64,000 nucleotides of DNA from Adenanthera pavonina (lineage: Eukaryota > Streptophyta > Magnoliopsida > Fabales > Fabaceae). A model generated the notes under the pieces. It had not been told where the DNA came from and searched no databases. It saw only the letters and a list, made by a program, of their open reading frames with translations. Numbering within the stretch: position 1 is the first letter of the stretch; every line of letters begins with the position of its first letter. This document shows, piece after piece, positions 33,101-44,430 of the stretch. The position numbers and the translations under genes were made by a program. The stretch covers positions 82,001-146,000 of the forward strand of contig JAIVEN010000013.1 in NCBI GenBank assembly GCA_026686845.1, in the 5' to 3' direction.

Positions 33101-34631
33101 CTATGCCATACTCTGCTTTTGAGGATATGATCAGGTCAGCTATCTCTCGATCACCTGCTATTGCTGATTTACATCACCAATTTAATAATACTCTTACTAC
33201 ATTACCTCATTTTCATCTCCTTAATAGCCTTTTATACTACAATAACCGTTTAGTTCTGCCCCATGATGATCCTACTTTGTTGAATACTCTTCTTCATGAA
33301 TTTCACTCTTCTCCTTTGGGTGGTCATGCTGGTGTGACTCATACATTAGCACGCATTTCATCACAATTTTATTGGAAGGATATGAAAAAGCACATTTCTG
33401 ATTACATTAGAGCATGCTCTGTTTGTCAACGTGCAAAAGTTTCACAACTTCATCCAGCGGGGTTACTACGCCCTTTACCTATTCCTTCCCAAGTTGGGGA
33501 AGATATTGCTATGGACTTCATTATTAGGCTGCCACCTTCATGTGGGAATTCTGTCATATTTGTCGTTGTTGATAACCTCACCACATATGGCTACTTTGCC
33601 CCCCTTCAAGCTACTTACACTACTTTACAGGTAGCTGAAACTTTCCTTCATACTGTCATCAAGTTGCATGGCATTCCCTACTTTATTGTTTCTGATCGCG
33701 ATAAGGTCTTCACTAGTTCTTTTTGGCAACATCTATTTAAGCTTCATGGGACTACATTGAACATGAGCTCTGTTTATCACTCTGAAACCGATGGCCAAAC
33801 TAAAGCACTTAACAAATGCCTTGAGCAATATCTTCGTTGCTTTGTCCATGACACTTCACAATCTTGGGTTCAGTTTTTACCATGGGCTGAATTTTGGTAC
33901 AACTCTTCCTTCCAAACTTCAATTGGTATGACTCCCTTCAAGGCTCTCTATGGCTGTGATCCACCTACCATACTTAAATCCAACCCTGTTGATGGCATTC
34001 CATTTGATTTGGAACGGCAATTGAGAGACAGGGATGCTATTCTTGCACTCTTGAAATGTAATTTATTGAATGCTCAGCTCAGCTCTGCATGAAGCATTAT
34101 GCTGATACTCATAGACGTGAATTGGAATTTCAAGTGGGTGATTATGTTTTTGTCAAGCTACAACCATATAGGCAACATACTATTCATCGTCGTACCTCCC
34201 AAAAGCTGGCACTAAGATACTTTGGACTCTTTCTCATCACTAAACGAGTGGGCCTTGTTGCCCATAGGCTCTTGCTTCCTGCACATGCCAAAATACATCC
34301 AGTGTTTCACATTTCTACGCTCAAACAATGCCATGATGATCACTCTGCACAGTACGTTCCCTTCCTTACAATGATTAAACCTGAAGGACCAATAATTTCT
34401 CCCATAGCTATTTTGGATGTTTGCCAAGTGAAAATCAAAGATCTTTGGGTTATTCAACTTCTTGTTCAATGGGATGGCTTTGATGTATGGACCTGGGAAA
34501 ATCTCACAAACTTTCTCAACAATTATCCTTCATTTGACCTTGGGGACAAGGTCCAATTTGATGGGGAGGGTACTATTACAATTCGGCCCAATGAATCAAG
34601 CCCATCCATGATATATAACATTGAGGAGTAA
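30164..34631 (+). pseudogene. Gypsy gag-pol with chromodomain, degraded
   Basis: ATG at 30164 begins gag (MADNTRLSVLNNEVKEVKDT, coiled-coil-like). The gag core is at 30519-30880, a degraded zinc knuckle (FTCDEKF) at about 31070 and the protease at about 31280, where the usual DSG triad reads DGG. Reverse transcriptase spans 31910-32640; its active site at about 32315-32340 reads FYDILIYS instead of having two Asp. RNase H is at about 32740-33070, the integrase finger (HAGVTHTLARI, CSVCQRAK) at 33310-33440 and the integrase core at 33480-34080. The chromodomain-like LLVQWDGFDVWTWE is at about 34460. Stops at 31914, 32214 and elsewhere break it. The frame runs 59 bases into the 3' LTR before stopping at 34631. 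Confidence 0.9.
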
Positions 34632-34980
34632 CAGAAGACAATCAAAATTGGGCCAGCAACGTGTGAGCACAAGAATTCATAAGCCCACTTGGAAGCTAAG
34701 GGAAAAGTAGGGCACTGTAGTATATATGATCCTAGCTAGTTGCCAGTAGGGGGGTCAGAGAAATATGTGGAGTATCTTCCCCTGTGTGGTCTTTTCTTTC
34801 TCAATGATGTCTTTTCTTCCTTTATCTTCGAATGTTGTGCCATTTCTATTTGAAGCTAGTTTTTAGTTTAAGAATTGACGTGTAACCGAGTTTAGCCTTT
34901 ATTATATCAATTAAGTCATCTTGAGAGCTTTAATCAAGCCTTGGTATTGTAAATTTTCTGTGTTAATCTGATATCATTAC
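34573..34980 (+). repeat. Gypsy 3' LTR
   Basis: Partner of 29732-30140. It is preceded by the purine tract GATGGGGAGGG and followed by the ACCTT target copy. Confidence 0.88.
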
Positions 34981-34985
34981 ACCTT

Positions 34986-35691
34986 CTCTCTAGACGCTTC
35001 CCTTCTCCCTCTAATATGTTCTTCTTCTTCCTTCTTTCAGATGTGTCTTCCTTCCTGATATTCCCTTGATGCTATTTTCTTATTTGATCCTATGTAATAT
35101 GGCTTACCTTCTTGTGTGTTTGTAAGCTTCATGTGGATTAATAATAGTAGTCGTAACAGTGTATTTTTAATTGAATATTGTGATCATAACATTATTATCA
35201 ATGTTTTCATGAATAAGAATAGATAAATAATAAAAATTTGAAGTTGAGATTTTTTTGGGAGGTAAATAAAGATGATGCTTTGGTCACGGAATCAAAATAT
35301 AAGAATCAGTATATAAAGAGGTGCAATTCAACGCCTATACATGGTATACCGCCCAAACATGTTAAAAATAAAATTTATATATAAATATATTGATTTTTAA
35401 TTAATTTAAAGTTGCAATAATATATTAAATTTAAATTTATTATTTATTCTATTTTGATTAAAATCCTTCTAAAAGTAAATGGGCAGAGAAGATAATTTCC
35501 TATTATTGTGTATTTTTCAATGACAATTAATAAAAGTCTAAGACAGTTATTAAACAGTATGTTTGTTTCTTCAACAACTGATGTTTTTCCATGGTAATTG
35601 TATATTGCTTTATTAAGAGTTAGAAGTAAGTCTGGACTACATATTCTAATATGTGATTGTAACAAGCGAGTAACCTTTGTCAAAGACTTTG
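34986..35691. other. Non-coding spacer
   Basis: Pyrimidine-rich for the first 70 bases, possibly the remainder of the older gypsy LTR that hosts the upstream element, then AT-rich. No gene seen. Confidence 0.4.
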
Positions 35692-35871
35692 GGGGAAATG
35701 ACAGTTGGGGATCAAAAGTTTAAATTAAATACAGTAAATGATCTTGCAGTTTTTTTTATTACTGAACATCACGAATTTACTACTACTTTATTCTGTATTT
35801 ACTACTAAAAAAATTGCAATATCATTTAATGTATTTAATTTAAACTTTTGGTCTCCAACTGTCATTTCCCC
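35692..35871. mobile_element. MITE with long inverted repeats, Mutator-like
   Basis: 180 bp, almost entirely a pair of ~65-bp terminal inverted repeats (GGGGAAATGACAGTTGG at the left; its complement CCAACTGTCATTTCCCC at the right). It is flanked by 9-bp direct copies AAGACTTTG (35683-35691) and AAGACTATG (35872-35880), one mismatch. A 9-bp duplication with long TIRs points to a Mutator-derived non-autonomous element. Confidence 0.85.
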
Positions 35872-35880
35872 AAGACTATG

Positions 35881-36596
35881 GACATTGTATATAAAGAAGC
35901 TTTCCAAAATCTATACTCATGATCCGTATGTGTGAGCAAACATTGATGTCCATTAAGTATTTTGATCATGTTAGGTTTTTTATTTGATGAATTGTTTTGC
36001 TTTTTCTATATTATATAGCTTTATATATTATATAGCCTTGTATGTTTTTATTGTATTCTTTTTTTTCATATTGTAGGGAGGAGTATATTGAGTATGTAGA
36101 ATTATGTGATATGGTTCTGTTTTGTTTATATTTTTTGTGCAAAACATTTGATTCATATAGAGAGATTCGAGTAAAAGAGTGGAAGGAAAAAAAGAATGAA
36201 AATAACAAAAATCATGTTTCGTGATTACACAGGATATTTTCTTAACTTATAAATATTATCTATTATCAATTTGATTAACTTTTTCTATGTCCTTTCATTT
36301 ATTTTTTTTAACAATTGTCTCTATTACTTTTTCATACAATACATTAATTAATAATTACAATACAACTTTTTATCTTTAATGAGAACGACACAGTAGTTTC
36401 TCATGGATTTGTGGGTTGCGATGATGAACGATGGGGGAGAAGACTGTGACAAGCTACATGGAGGAAGACGATCGAAGTGGAAGATGGCAGGAATTTTGGG
36501 GTTGAGGATTGAAATCTATTTCAATTGAATTAAGGATATTTTTGTCATTTCTCACCAAATATTAATTTCAATTTGTGTTAAAAGAAACTTGATCGA
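35881..36596. other. AT-rich spacer
   Basis: AT-rich with small TATATAG inverted repeats near 36006-36036. No gene recognised. Confidence 0.4.
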
Positions 36597-38340
36597 AGAA
36601 CCAGCGTTTATTGAAGAAGCTATAGAGTCGATTACAAAAAGTACTAGTTTGAAAGGCTCGTTGGAATTGATCCGCTACGGGATTTACATTATACGCAACA
36701 GAAGCACCTGAAGTACTAAACAGAATAGGTATTAGTTTGGTAATGGTTGGAGCAGCAAACTCGGATTCGGCAAGAATCTCATTTTTTGGTAGTACGAAGG
36801 GGGAATTGGCCCAAAAATTGGATAGGGGTCAAGACGCAGTCGGGCGCCGGCGGCTGACTCAAGTGCCCCCCGAACCGCGCGAAATGGTCGCCTATTACAC
36901 GGCTCACTAACTCTGCCTGGGGTGTGGGGGTACCTATTATTCATCGGCGGTCCGGCGCACCCCTACTCACTTAAAGGATGCTGCTTAATTACGAAGGAAA
37001 TTCTTTCTTAATCTAGAGAGTTCCCTTTCGTTAAGCGCATCGAGCCAGGAGTGGACATCATCATCTGCAGATAAAGCAGGTTTCGTCTCATTTTCCGGAA
37101 AGCCAGATCCTGTTTCATCATTAGCTAAGCTAAAGTGGAATAGTATGGGCTTCGGTTCGGAACTCTGAATCGATCAATCGAATGGGACTACTCCGATCCT
37201 CGCATCGGTGAAATAACGTATAATAGATAGACCTGGAAATCTAATCTATGCTTTCTGGCTCCTCACTTCCGGTCGGTGCGCCTCCCCTCTCTTTGGAGTT
37301 CGTCGCTTTCTTCCTGTGGTGACTATATTCGCACAAGCCAAGTGTAGTCTTGAACTTTTGCACCAAGAACATTGCGGAATATGAGGCTTATTTTATTGGC
37401 CTCGATGTGGCGGTCCTCATGGCTGTTCAATTCCTATAAGTTCGAAGAGATTCCCAGCTGGTCATTTCATTCGGCAGCTCACTGGTGAATAAGAGGGTCA
37501 CAAGTGTGAAGTTAGCCTTCTGCTCTCGCCTGGATAGCAGGGTCTGTGTTGGCTTCGCTTACCGCGAGAAGATTCAGCCGGTGGTATGGTATGCCGAGCC
37601 CTCTCTTTTCTCCTGCCTGCTGTAATGACCGGTCTCCTAAAGAGAAGAAGGGCGCGGAAGCAAGAAAGCCAAGAACTGGGGCAAAGGTCTCACCCGCTGT
37701 AGAGCCAGTTTACCACGCAGGGGCAAGAATGAAAGCAGCAGTTCGAGCGGATGACCTTTTTTCTGTTGAACCAATAGTAGGTCCAGATGCTGTTGCCGGG
37801 TGGTACTAAGCCGCATCAAAAGCGGAGGTACTTAGTACTCCCTAACAGTCCGCTGGGCTGGCTTCCGCGTCACCGCCCCTCAATTTCCCTTTTCTTGCTT
37901 GGGCTAATGAGATATCCCAAGTTCGGAGTAACCGTTCATGAAAGTGCGATCCCATGATGTCGAGCAAGATGACTCGTCCCCCTTTCCAATTGGGCTTTGT
38001 GCCACGCCACTTCGGAGAGTGAAACGAAGGAAAAAGCCTGACTTATGGGTCATCCTATTTCGGTGCATGGTCAGGATCCCGTATGTGGGTCTGCCTTTTT
38101 TCAGTAATTATATGCTCGTTGGTGAAATAGCGTAGTATAGGTCCGGGTAGGATGATACGAAATAGAGCAGTTGCCAATTCGAAGTCAGTATCCGCTTTGT
38201 TTTATGGTCAATATCATATCCAGATCCACCTTAGTCAGAGTTGCATCTTCTAATACGGAATATCCAGTGTTACAACCTATTCGGAGAATAGTTACCTTAG
38301 GTTAGACGGCTTCTTGGACGGAGCAAGTGAGGTGTAGCGT
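36597..38340. other. Organelle-like (probably mitochondrial) DNA insertion
   Basis: An abrupt island of higher GC with a texture unlike its AT-rich flanks, running from about GATCGAAGAACCAGCG to GAGGTGTAGCG. The vocabulary (for example CGGGCGCCGGCGGCTGACTC, GATGTCGAGCAAGATGACTC) is like non-coding plant mitochondrial DNA, and flowering-plant nuclei commonly hold such inserts. No standard mitochondrial gene could be named with confidence. An 88-codon frame lies at 37546-37809 without recognised function. Borders are set by composition only, and a plastid or unrelated origin is not excluded. Confidence 0.6.
37368..37500 (+). pseudogene. Retroelement RNase H fossil inside the organelle-like insert
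   Basis: The frame reads NIAEYEAYFIGLDVAV, then after a stop VRRDSQLVISF. This matches the gypsy-type RNase H pattern NxAEYEAxxxGL...GDSQLVI. Plant mitochondrial genomes are known to carry retroelement scraps of nuclear origin, so this fits the proposed source. Confidence 0.6.
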
Positions 38341-38403
38341 TAGGTGAAAGTTATGCAATGTTTTCAATGTGTTTTAATGATATAATTGCATATGCAAGTT
38401 TAC

Positions 38404-38489
38404 TACTGAAATTTTCCAACCTCACCCCCTTAGTTCCCCAATAATATACTGAAATTTTCCAACCTCACCCCCTTAGTTCCCCAATAATA
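38404..38489. repeat. 43-bp tandem duplication
   Basis: TACTGAAATTTTCCAACC at 38404 is repeated at 38447 with the whole 43-bp unit identical, just outside the organelle-like island. Confidence 0.88.
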
Positions 38490-38739
38490 GAACCAAGTTA
38501 TGGTAAAGGAAAGAACAATAGCATGGAATAATGATGAAGCTGGATTGTTTGATGGAAACTACTTTTTACTGTAATTATTATCTATTTTGGATCACTATAT
38601 AAATTCGTGTATTAATCCAAAAATTTAGAGTTTTATATGAATGTTTAGAACTACATCTTGTGAATATTCTGGCACTAGTTTGAGTCCATTTGGAGTAGCA
38701 TAATGGAAGTTATGATTTATTTCCCAAAACTGTTCTAGT

Positions 38740-39790
38740 ATTAGTTATTTTGGTACACTAAAGGACAATGTTAGTATACTAATCAATAGGCATGTGAAAA
38801 CCACAAATGGCTTATATGTTTAGAAACTAGACATATAGAGCTTTTTAATGATGTCAAGAATGTGCAAATTGGTTAAGTATAAAATGAGAAATGAATGTAC
38901 AAAATTATGGCTTAAAATCTGGACAAAAACTGGAAACTAAAAATGAATAGTAAAATTTAATGAATAAATTATATGAATCTGAGCGATAAATTTCTAGTTT
39001 CATATTTTTCTCATGAAACTAAAGATGTAAATGATTTTTAGAGACTTGAACATTTAAGAAATAGTTTTTGTATATTTAGTTATGATTTTTCAAATTTTTC
39101 TGTGCAATCCTATGAATGATACACAAAAACAGTTTCTAGCAGTTTTAATTTTTAATTGGTTCAAGTTTTCAAAACCTTTTTTACTGCATGTAAATGAGGC
39201 AGTTTATATGGGAAAGATAATGAAATATAAAATGTAACATTTAACATGATACCAAGTGATTTTTGTAACATCTTATCTTTGTAGATCTTTTTACCATGTA
39301 TTTGACATCATTTGGTACCAATTAGAAGGGATTTAGAAACTTGAACAATTCAAAACCACAAAATAGAAAAATTCCAAAATTGTGTCACGGTTCATTTGGT
39401 ATTACCCATTTTCGAATTAAACTTTGGAAATTCATAACTAATTATAAAAAAAATATTTTTAAGGTGGTTCAAGTTCCAAAAAATAGCTTTTTCATCCCTC
39501 TACGTGGGAAAAATAAGAAACTATAATTTGGACATGCCAATTTGTATAGTTAAATTCGTGAACATTACTATTCATTTGGTCATCCTGAAAATGTCCAGAT
39601 TTTATCCATTAACTTTGGCTAGCCATATCTCCCTCTATGCTTAACAATTTGAGTAAAATTGGCCTTTCTAAAAAGCTTATCATGTCTACTTTTAAGGGGC
39701 AATAGCCACTTAGTCATCTATTACTGCTCTGTATAGTTTCATGTCACTAAACTTTTAGTGTGCCAAATTGGGTAATTCTTGGACCATACT
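38740..39790. repeat. Long decayed palindrome (~1 kb)
   Basis: The left arm (about 38740-39110) pairs with the reverse complement of the right arm (about 39400-39790) through a series of landmarks in matching order: GGTACACTAAA/GGCACACTAAA, TAGACAT...AGCTTTTTA, CTTAAAATCTGGAC/ATAAAATCTGGAC, AATGAATAGTAA and GACTTGAAC/GGAACTTGAACC. The centre is near 39260. The arms are strongly diverged. It could be a foldback element or two inverted copies of one repeat. No coding content. Confidence 0.6.
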
Positions 39791-41744
39791 TTATAACCAA
39801 CATAATAATTCTATTATTCCAACATGGATTCATCTTGGATCACTTCTAAACATCACAATAAGCATAAGGGAACATGTCCAACAATTCATACATCATTCAT
39901 GAATTTCAAATAATAGACATAACAATATAATACTTCCTCAAAATATAACATTATCTAGTTTCTTCTTCATTCCTTCTTTCCTTTGCTCTTCTCCTTTGCA
40001 AGGCATGTTCTTGGCATGGTTAGTAGCTTGGGAGGGTGAAATTGTAAACAATATCAGTAGTAACCAACGTTTCATGCAATCATATCATTTCAAGCTATTT
40101 AAAAAAAATCATAAAACATTCACGTACTTAAAAATGAGACAATGTATCATGTTCACAATAAAAAATTCGGTAGAGCTTCCCCTTAGAATATGTACATATG
40201 AAGCATTGCCCTCACTACAAAACATAGCCAATCCTAGTCAAATATCACAATAGCAACAACATGGCAATAATTTCATAGCATAACAATCATTTATAACAAT
40301 ATAAGAGCAAGAAACAAAAGTTGCTACCTCAAGAACAAATTTGTCTTCCTTTGCTTTCTAACTTGGTTCAAGCTTTCCAATTGCCTTCCTTGATTATCCA
40401 AAACCTATATACATAACATTTACTTGCTAAATCATTATTTTACCTTAGTAAACTTTATGACTTCAACCTAGGGTTTTCTAAAATCACTTTCTAGATACTT
40501 GGTTTTTGAAATCAAACTCTTACCATGATGCTACTTATTTTTGCATGAGGAATCCATTTTTCATGAAAATCTCATCCCATACTCATTTTTGCATGAGGAG
40601 TCCATTTTTCATGAAAATCTCATCCCTATCACCTTAACTCCTCTTGGCCAAAACTAATCTCTTATTAGGGAGGAAGAGATTTTCATCAAACTCAACCAAG
40701 AACTCATGTAAATAAATTAAATCTTTGGAGAGAAACCTTACCATAAGCTCCTTTTGACTTGCCTCTAGCTTCTTCTTCAAAATTACTCCTTGCTCCTTAG
40801 TTTCTCCTTTATTCCTTCTTTCTTCAAGACACTTTCTCTTTAAAAGTTTTCGGCCCACATGAATGAAGGGGGAGAGAGCTCACTTATCTATAGGCATCAC
40901 TATTTAATCCTAGCCATTGATTGGTTTCATAATCCAAGGGCTTCTTTAATATTCAACCATTGATCTCATAACCCTAGATCTAATGGCCATAATTCCCTCT
41001 TACTTTTCCACCTAGAGTCTTCTTGAAGAAGCCTCCATTTTTTGCGTCATATTTGACTAAATAATTCCCCCTTTATAATATCATAATTTCGGTCTAGATA
41101 TAGAGGAAGGAGAAAAATATTTTCTTACAATCCAATAAATTTCACATGGTCCAAACTAATTTTGTATTATTTATTTTGTGTTTGGACAATTTCCTAGTCT
41201 TTTACTATATCTATTAGTACTATTTACCATATATAGAAAATATACTAATTTGAGGTCTACATTTATCTTTCAAATTGGTCCAAAAGTGTCTTTATTGTGG
41301 AATCCACATACCTTTTTTTTTCTTCTAATTAGTGGAGGCCGTATACCTTTTTACTTTTTTGACTTTTTGTCGACCCACTGGTTGTTCTATTCTCTTGTAT
41401 TTTGTAGTTTGTTTTATTACCACACCATACCTTTTAGGCTCAGTATATTCTTCCAACATGATCCAGTATATTAAAACATTTACATAATTGTTTAATCAAT
41501 ATTAAATAAAAATTTGAAAATTAATTACACTGAATGACTTAAGAACATTACACTTAATGACCCGAATATTTCACTTTATTGTAAAATGACCCAATTCGGC
41601 TCCTATCTTTTCTCCTAAATTCTAGGGTCCAAAAATACAAATATCATGCTGATGAACCCATATTTCTTAGTACCTTTCCTTATCTTACCCCTAGGTTCAC
41701 ATTTCATCATCATTTAGTATACAAGCAGAAATTCAGGATATTAC
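39791..41744. other. Non-coding spacer with a 48-bp tandem duplication
   Basis: No gene supported. A minus-strand frame at 40634-40858 is Lys/Glu-rich but has no recognised motif. Two ~48-bp units (starting 40533 and 40581, containing TTTTTGCATGAGGA and CATTTTTCATGAAAATCTCA) form a tandem duplication. The region may be an old LTR, but no partner was found. Confidence 0.45.
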
Positions 41745-43850
41745 AATTTACATGTGATAATTGCGTATTTACAAGTTAAAATAATATATTTGCAAGTGTT
41801 AGGAAACATCCCAATTGTGATGCGGCAAGCTAGGAATGATGCTATTTTGAAGCAAGATAATCCAAATTGTGATACAATATGTTCTAGGGTGATAAATGTC
41901 CTCAAGTTGAGATGTAAACATCTTTTGATAGATACAAATAGGCATATGAAAGCTATAGGTTTGTGACTTAATATTTTTTGAGATGAGGGGTTTGCCCCTC
42001 TTGATTGTATATACTTTTGAGTTTTTAATATATTTTCTTCACCTTTATTCAAATATATATATATATATATATGCAAGTGCTACTAAGCAATTTATAAGTT
42101 ACATGTGTGCTCTAAAGATCTTAATTGATATAATGTTCTTTACATTTGATAATTGTATATTTAGAAGTAAATTTTGTGTATTTACAAGTGATACTAGGCT
42201 ATTTGTAAGTGCTTATTGGATCTGGTGTTTATGTTCCAATAATTGACTATTAAAGGATTGCTCCTATAATGGTTGACATCAATTGTCGACTAGTGTATCA
42301 TGTATTTACAAATAAATATAGTGTATTTTTAAGTGCATATAGGGGGAAGTTACAAATTGCAAGTGACTCTAAACATGGCAAGTTAATAATTGTATATTTA
42401 CAAGTGCATATCATTATTTATATGGCAAATAAATATTGTCAACTTCCCTTGGCGACATTTTGACCTCGGTGACTTTTCCGACAATCACTTGCAAATGCAT
42501 TATATATTCACTTGTAAATACACGATACTCACTTGTAAATATATGATTGTCACTTATAAATGTCATTGTATCAATTAGGCTTGACAATTGATACATGGGT
42601 TGACCATCAGAGGAGATCTCCTCTGATGGTCCACCATTGTGATATAAGTACTAGATTCCAAAAAAACACAATATTTTTTTGTAAATACATGATATTCATT
42701 TGTAAATACACAGTTATCACAAGTAGATGACATTGTATCAATTAAATAAGACAATTGATGCACTGGTCAACCATCACTTCCATTGGTTGACAATTAATTG
42801 GGACATGAACACTAGATCCAACAAGCACTTGCAAATAACTAGAGTCACTTGCAAAAATATGATATTCACATGTAAATACATTATATGTATTTGTAAATAT
42901 AAGATTATTATATGTAAATGACAATGTATCAATTAGGTATAACAACTGATGTAATGATTGACCATCACCTCTCATAATTAACCATCAATTGGGACATGAG
43001 CACCAGATCCAACAAGTACTTGCAATAGCCAGAGTCACTTGCAAATATACAATATTCACTTGTAAATACACAATATTCACTTATAAATATACCATTATTA
43101 CATATAAATGATAGTAAATTAGTTAGGTATTATAATTGATGCACTTGTCGACCATCTTAACCATCAGAAATGATGGTCGCCCATTAGTATATAAGCACTA
43201 GATTCGATAAGCACTTGGAAATAGCCTAACATTACTTGCAAATACACGTTATTTACTTGTAAATACATTATTATCATATGTAAATGATGTTGTATTAATT
43301 AAATAGTCTTGTAACTTATAAGTAGCTCAATAGGACTTGCAAATACAAAATTTTAACTTGTGAAATTACTGTTATCACATGTTAATACACTTGTAAATGG
43401 AATTATTTAGACATGTTAAATTAAGATTTGTCTTAATTGATAAACTAAATTTCCAACTGATACTAGCAAATTTTCAAGTGATTATAAGAAATTTACAACT
43501 ACATCATAATCACTAAGACCTTATCTAAATTTCCTAAGATAACTTGTTAATTTTCTTGATTCACTTGTTAATTTACTAGAATCACTTGTAGATGGAATTA
43601 TTTAAATATGTTAAATTAAGACTTGTCATTTGCAATTGATGCAAGTGAATTCCAAGCTGATACTAGTAAATTTCCAACTTATACTAGAGAATTTATAACT
43701 ACAACATTATCCACAAGATTTTTGTAGATAAAAAAAGCCTCTCTTTATCTTTAGGTGAATTTCCAACTCATGCTAGTGGATTTCCAAGTCATATTGGGGA
43801 ATTTACAACTATAACATCATCGGTAAGATTGTTCAAAGGGAAAAAAAACA
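41745..43850. repeat. Minisatellite/foldback block of ACTTGYAAATA motifs
   Basis: Dozens of variants of an 11-base motif, ACTTGTAAATA or ACTTGCAAATA. They are organised into larger ~180-200-bp units that also contain GACAATTGATGCA, a GACCATCA box and CACTAGATCCAACAAGC. From about 41750 to 42410 the motif reads in the complementary orientation (TATTTACAAGT), and from about 42490 onward in the direct one. A whole unit at about 42118-42295 is therefore inverted relative to units near 42560-43300. A second unit type (AATTTCCAACTGATACTAG) repeats from 43430 to 43830. AT microsatellite at 42050-42071. No coding capacity. Confidence 0.78.
42602..42631. repeat. 30-bp perfect palindrome
   Basis: GACCATCAGAGGAGA followed immediately by its exact reverse complement, centred at 42616/42617. 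It lies within the GACCATCA box of one minisatellite unit, so it probably formed by local inversion or duplication of that box. Confidence 0.95.
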
Positions 43851-44430
43851 AAAAAAAATCCTCTCCTTCCTTTCTCTTCTTTCTTCACCATATATCTATA
43901 TTAATACAATCAAAATTTTTCACACAACATTATGCTATTTAGTTTCACTCTCGAAATTGAAGAAGAAGATGAAATTCATTGCTATTGAACCTTCCCTAAT
44001 TATTGTCACCTTTCAGCTTCAAAAATCTAGTGCTTGCTTGCAGAACCCATGAAAGCATTGAAGATTGGATTAGCCAAACCTGTCACCTTCAAAAATTTGT
44101 TGATCTTGCCATTAGTGATGGTGATGGTGGTCATAGATGGTGTTGGAGTCAGTGATAGATTCATCACTCTTTACCATAGGCCACCTATGGTTTTATCACA
44201 GGTAGATCAAAAATCCATGGTACCACTACATATCTCGCTATCACACACAAATCGGCTTGCACATAGATTGGCCACCCATGGTTTCATTGATGTTTCTGGT
44301 ATCTCTGGTAAGTGTTAAGGCTAAGATTGGGAAAGATAAGAAAATGGAGATCAGGATGAGGAAAAATGCATAAGGGTGCTTTGGTTATTTCCTACCAAAT
44401 TTTAATTCCAATTTACTACTTTGAGGGTCC
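43851..44430. other. Non-coding spacer
   Basis: No gene supported. A 94-codon frame at 44034-44318 has no recognised domain. Confidence 0.4.

Larger units (their letters stand above)
29732..34980 (+). mobile_element. Ty3/gypsy chromodomain retrotransposon with both LTRs
   Basis: LTRs at 29732-30140 and 34573-34980 align along their length with few differences. A perfect 5-bp target duplication ACCTT flanks the element (29727-29731, 34981-34985). Internal order is gag, protease, reverse transcriptase, RNase H, integrase (HHCC finger then core) and a C-terminal chromodomain, which is gypsy order (integrase after RNase H) and a chromovirus hallmark. The LTR ends are not canonical TG...CA (CTATTA...ATTAC). 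In-frame stops make it non-autonomous. Confidence 0.92.

Noticed and set aside
36340..36596. Shared phrase with 44380-44425 as a MITE pair
   Set aside because: Both contain a similar TTTCNNACCAAATNTTAATTNCAATTT phrase, but no inverted partner or target duplication was found at either site.
37546..37809. 88-codon frame as a real gene
   Set aside because: It lies inside the organelle-like block, has no recognised domain, and GC-rich non-coding DNA yields such frames by chance.
40634..40858. Lys/Glu-rich minus-strand frame as a gene
   Set aside because: No domain, low complexity, and no supporting splice or neighbour context.
41745..43850. Possible CRISPR-like regular array
   Set aside because: Repeats are degenerate, of several sizes and in both orientations, in plant DNA. 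There are no uniform repeats and spacers and no cas genes.
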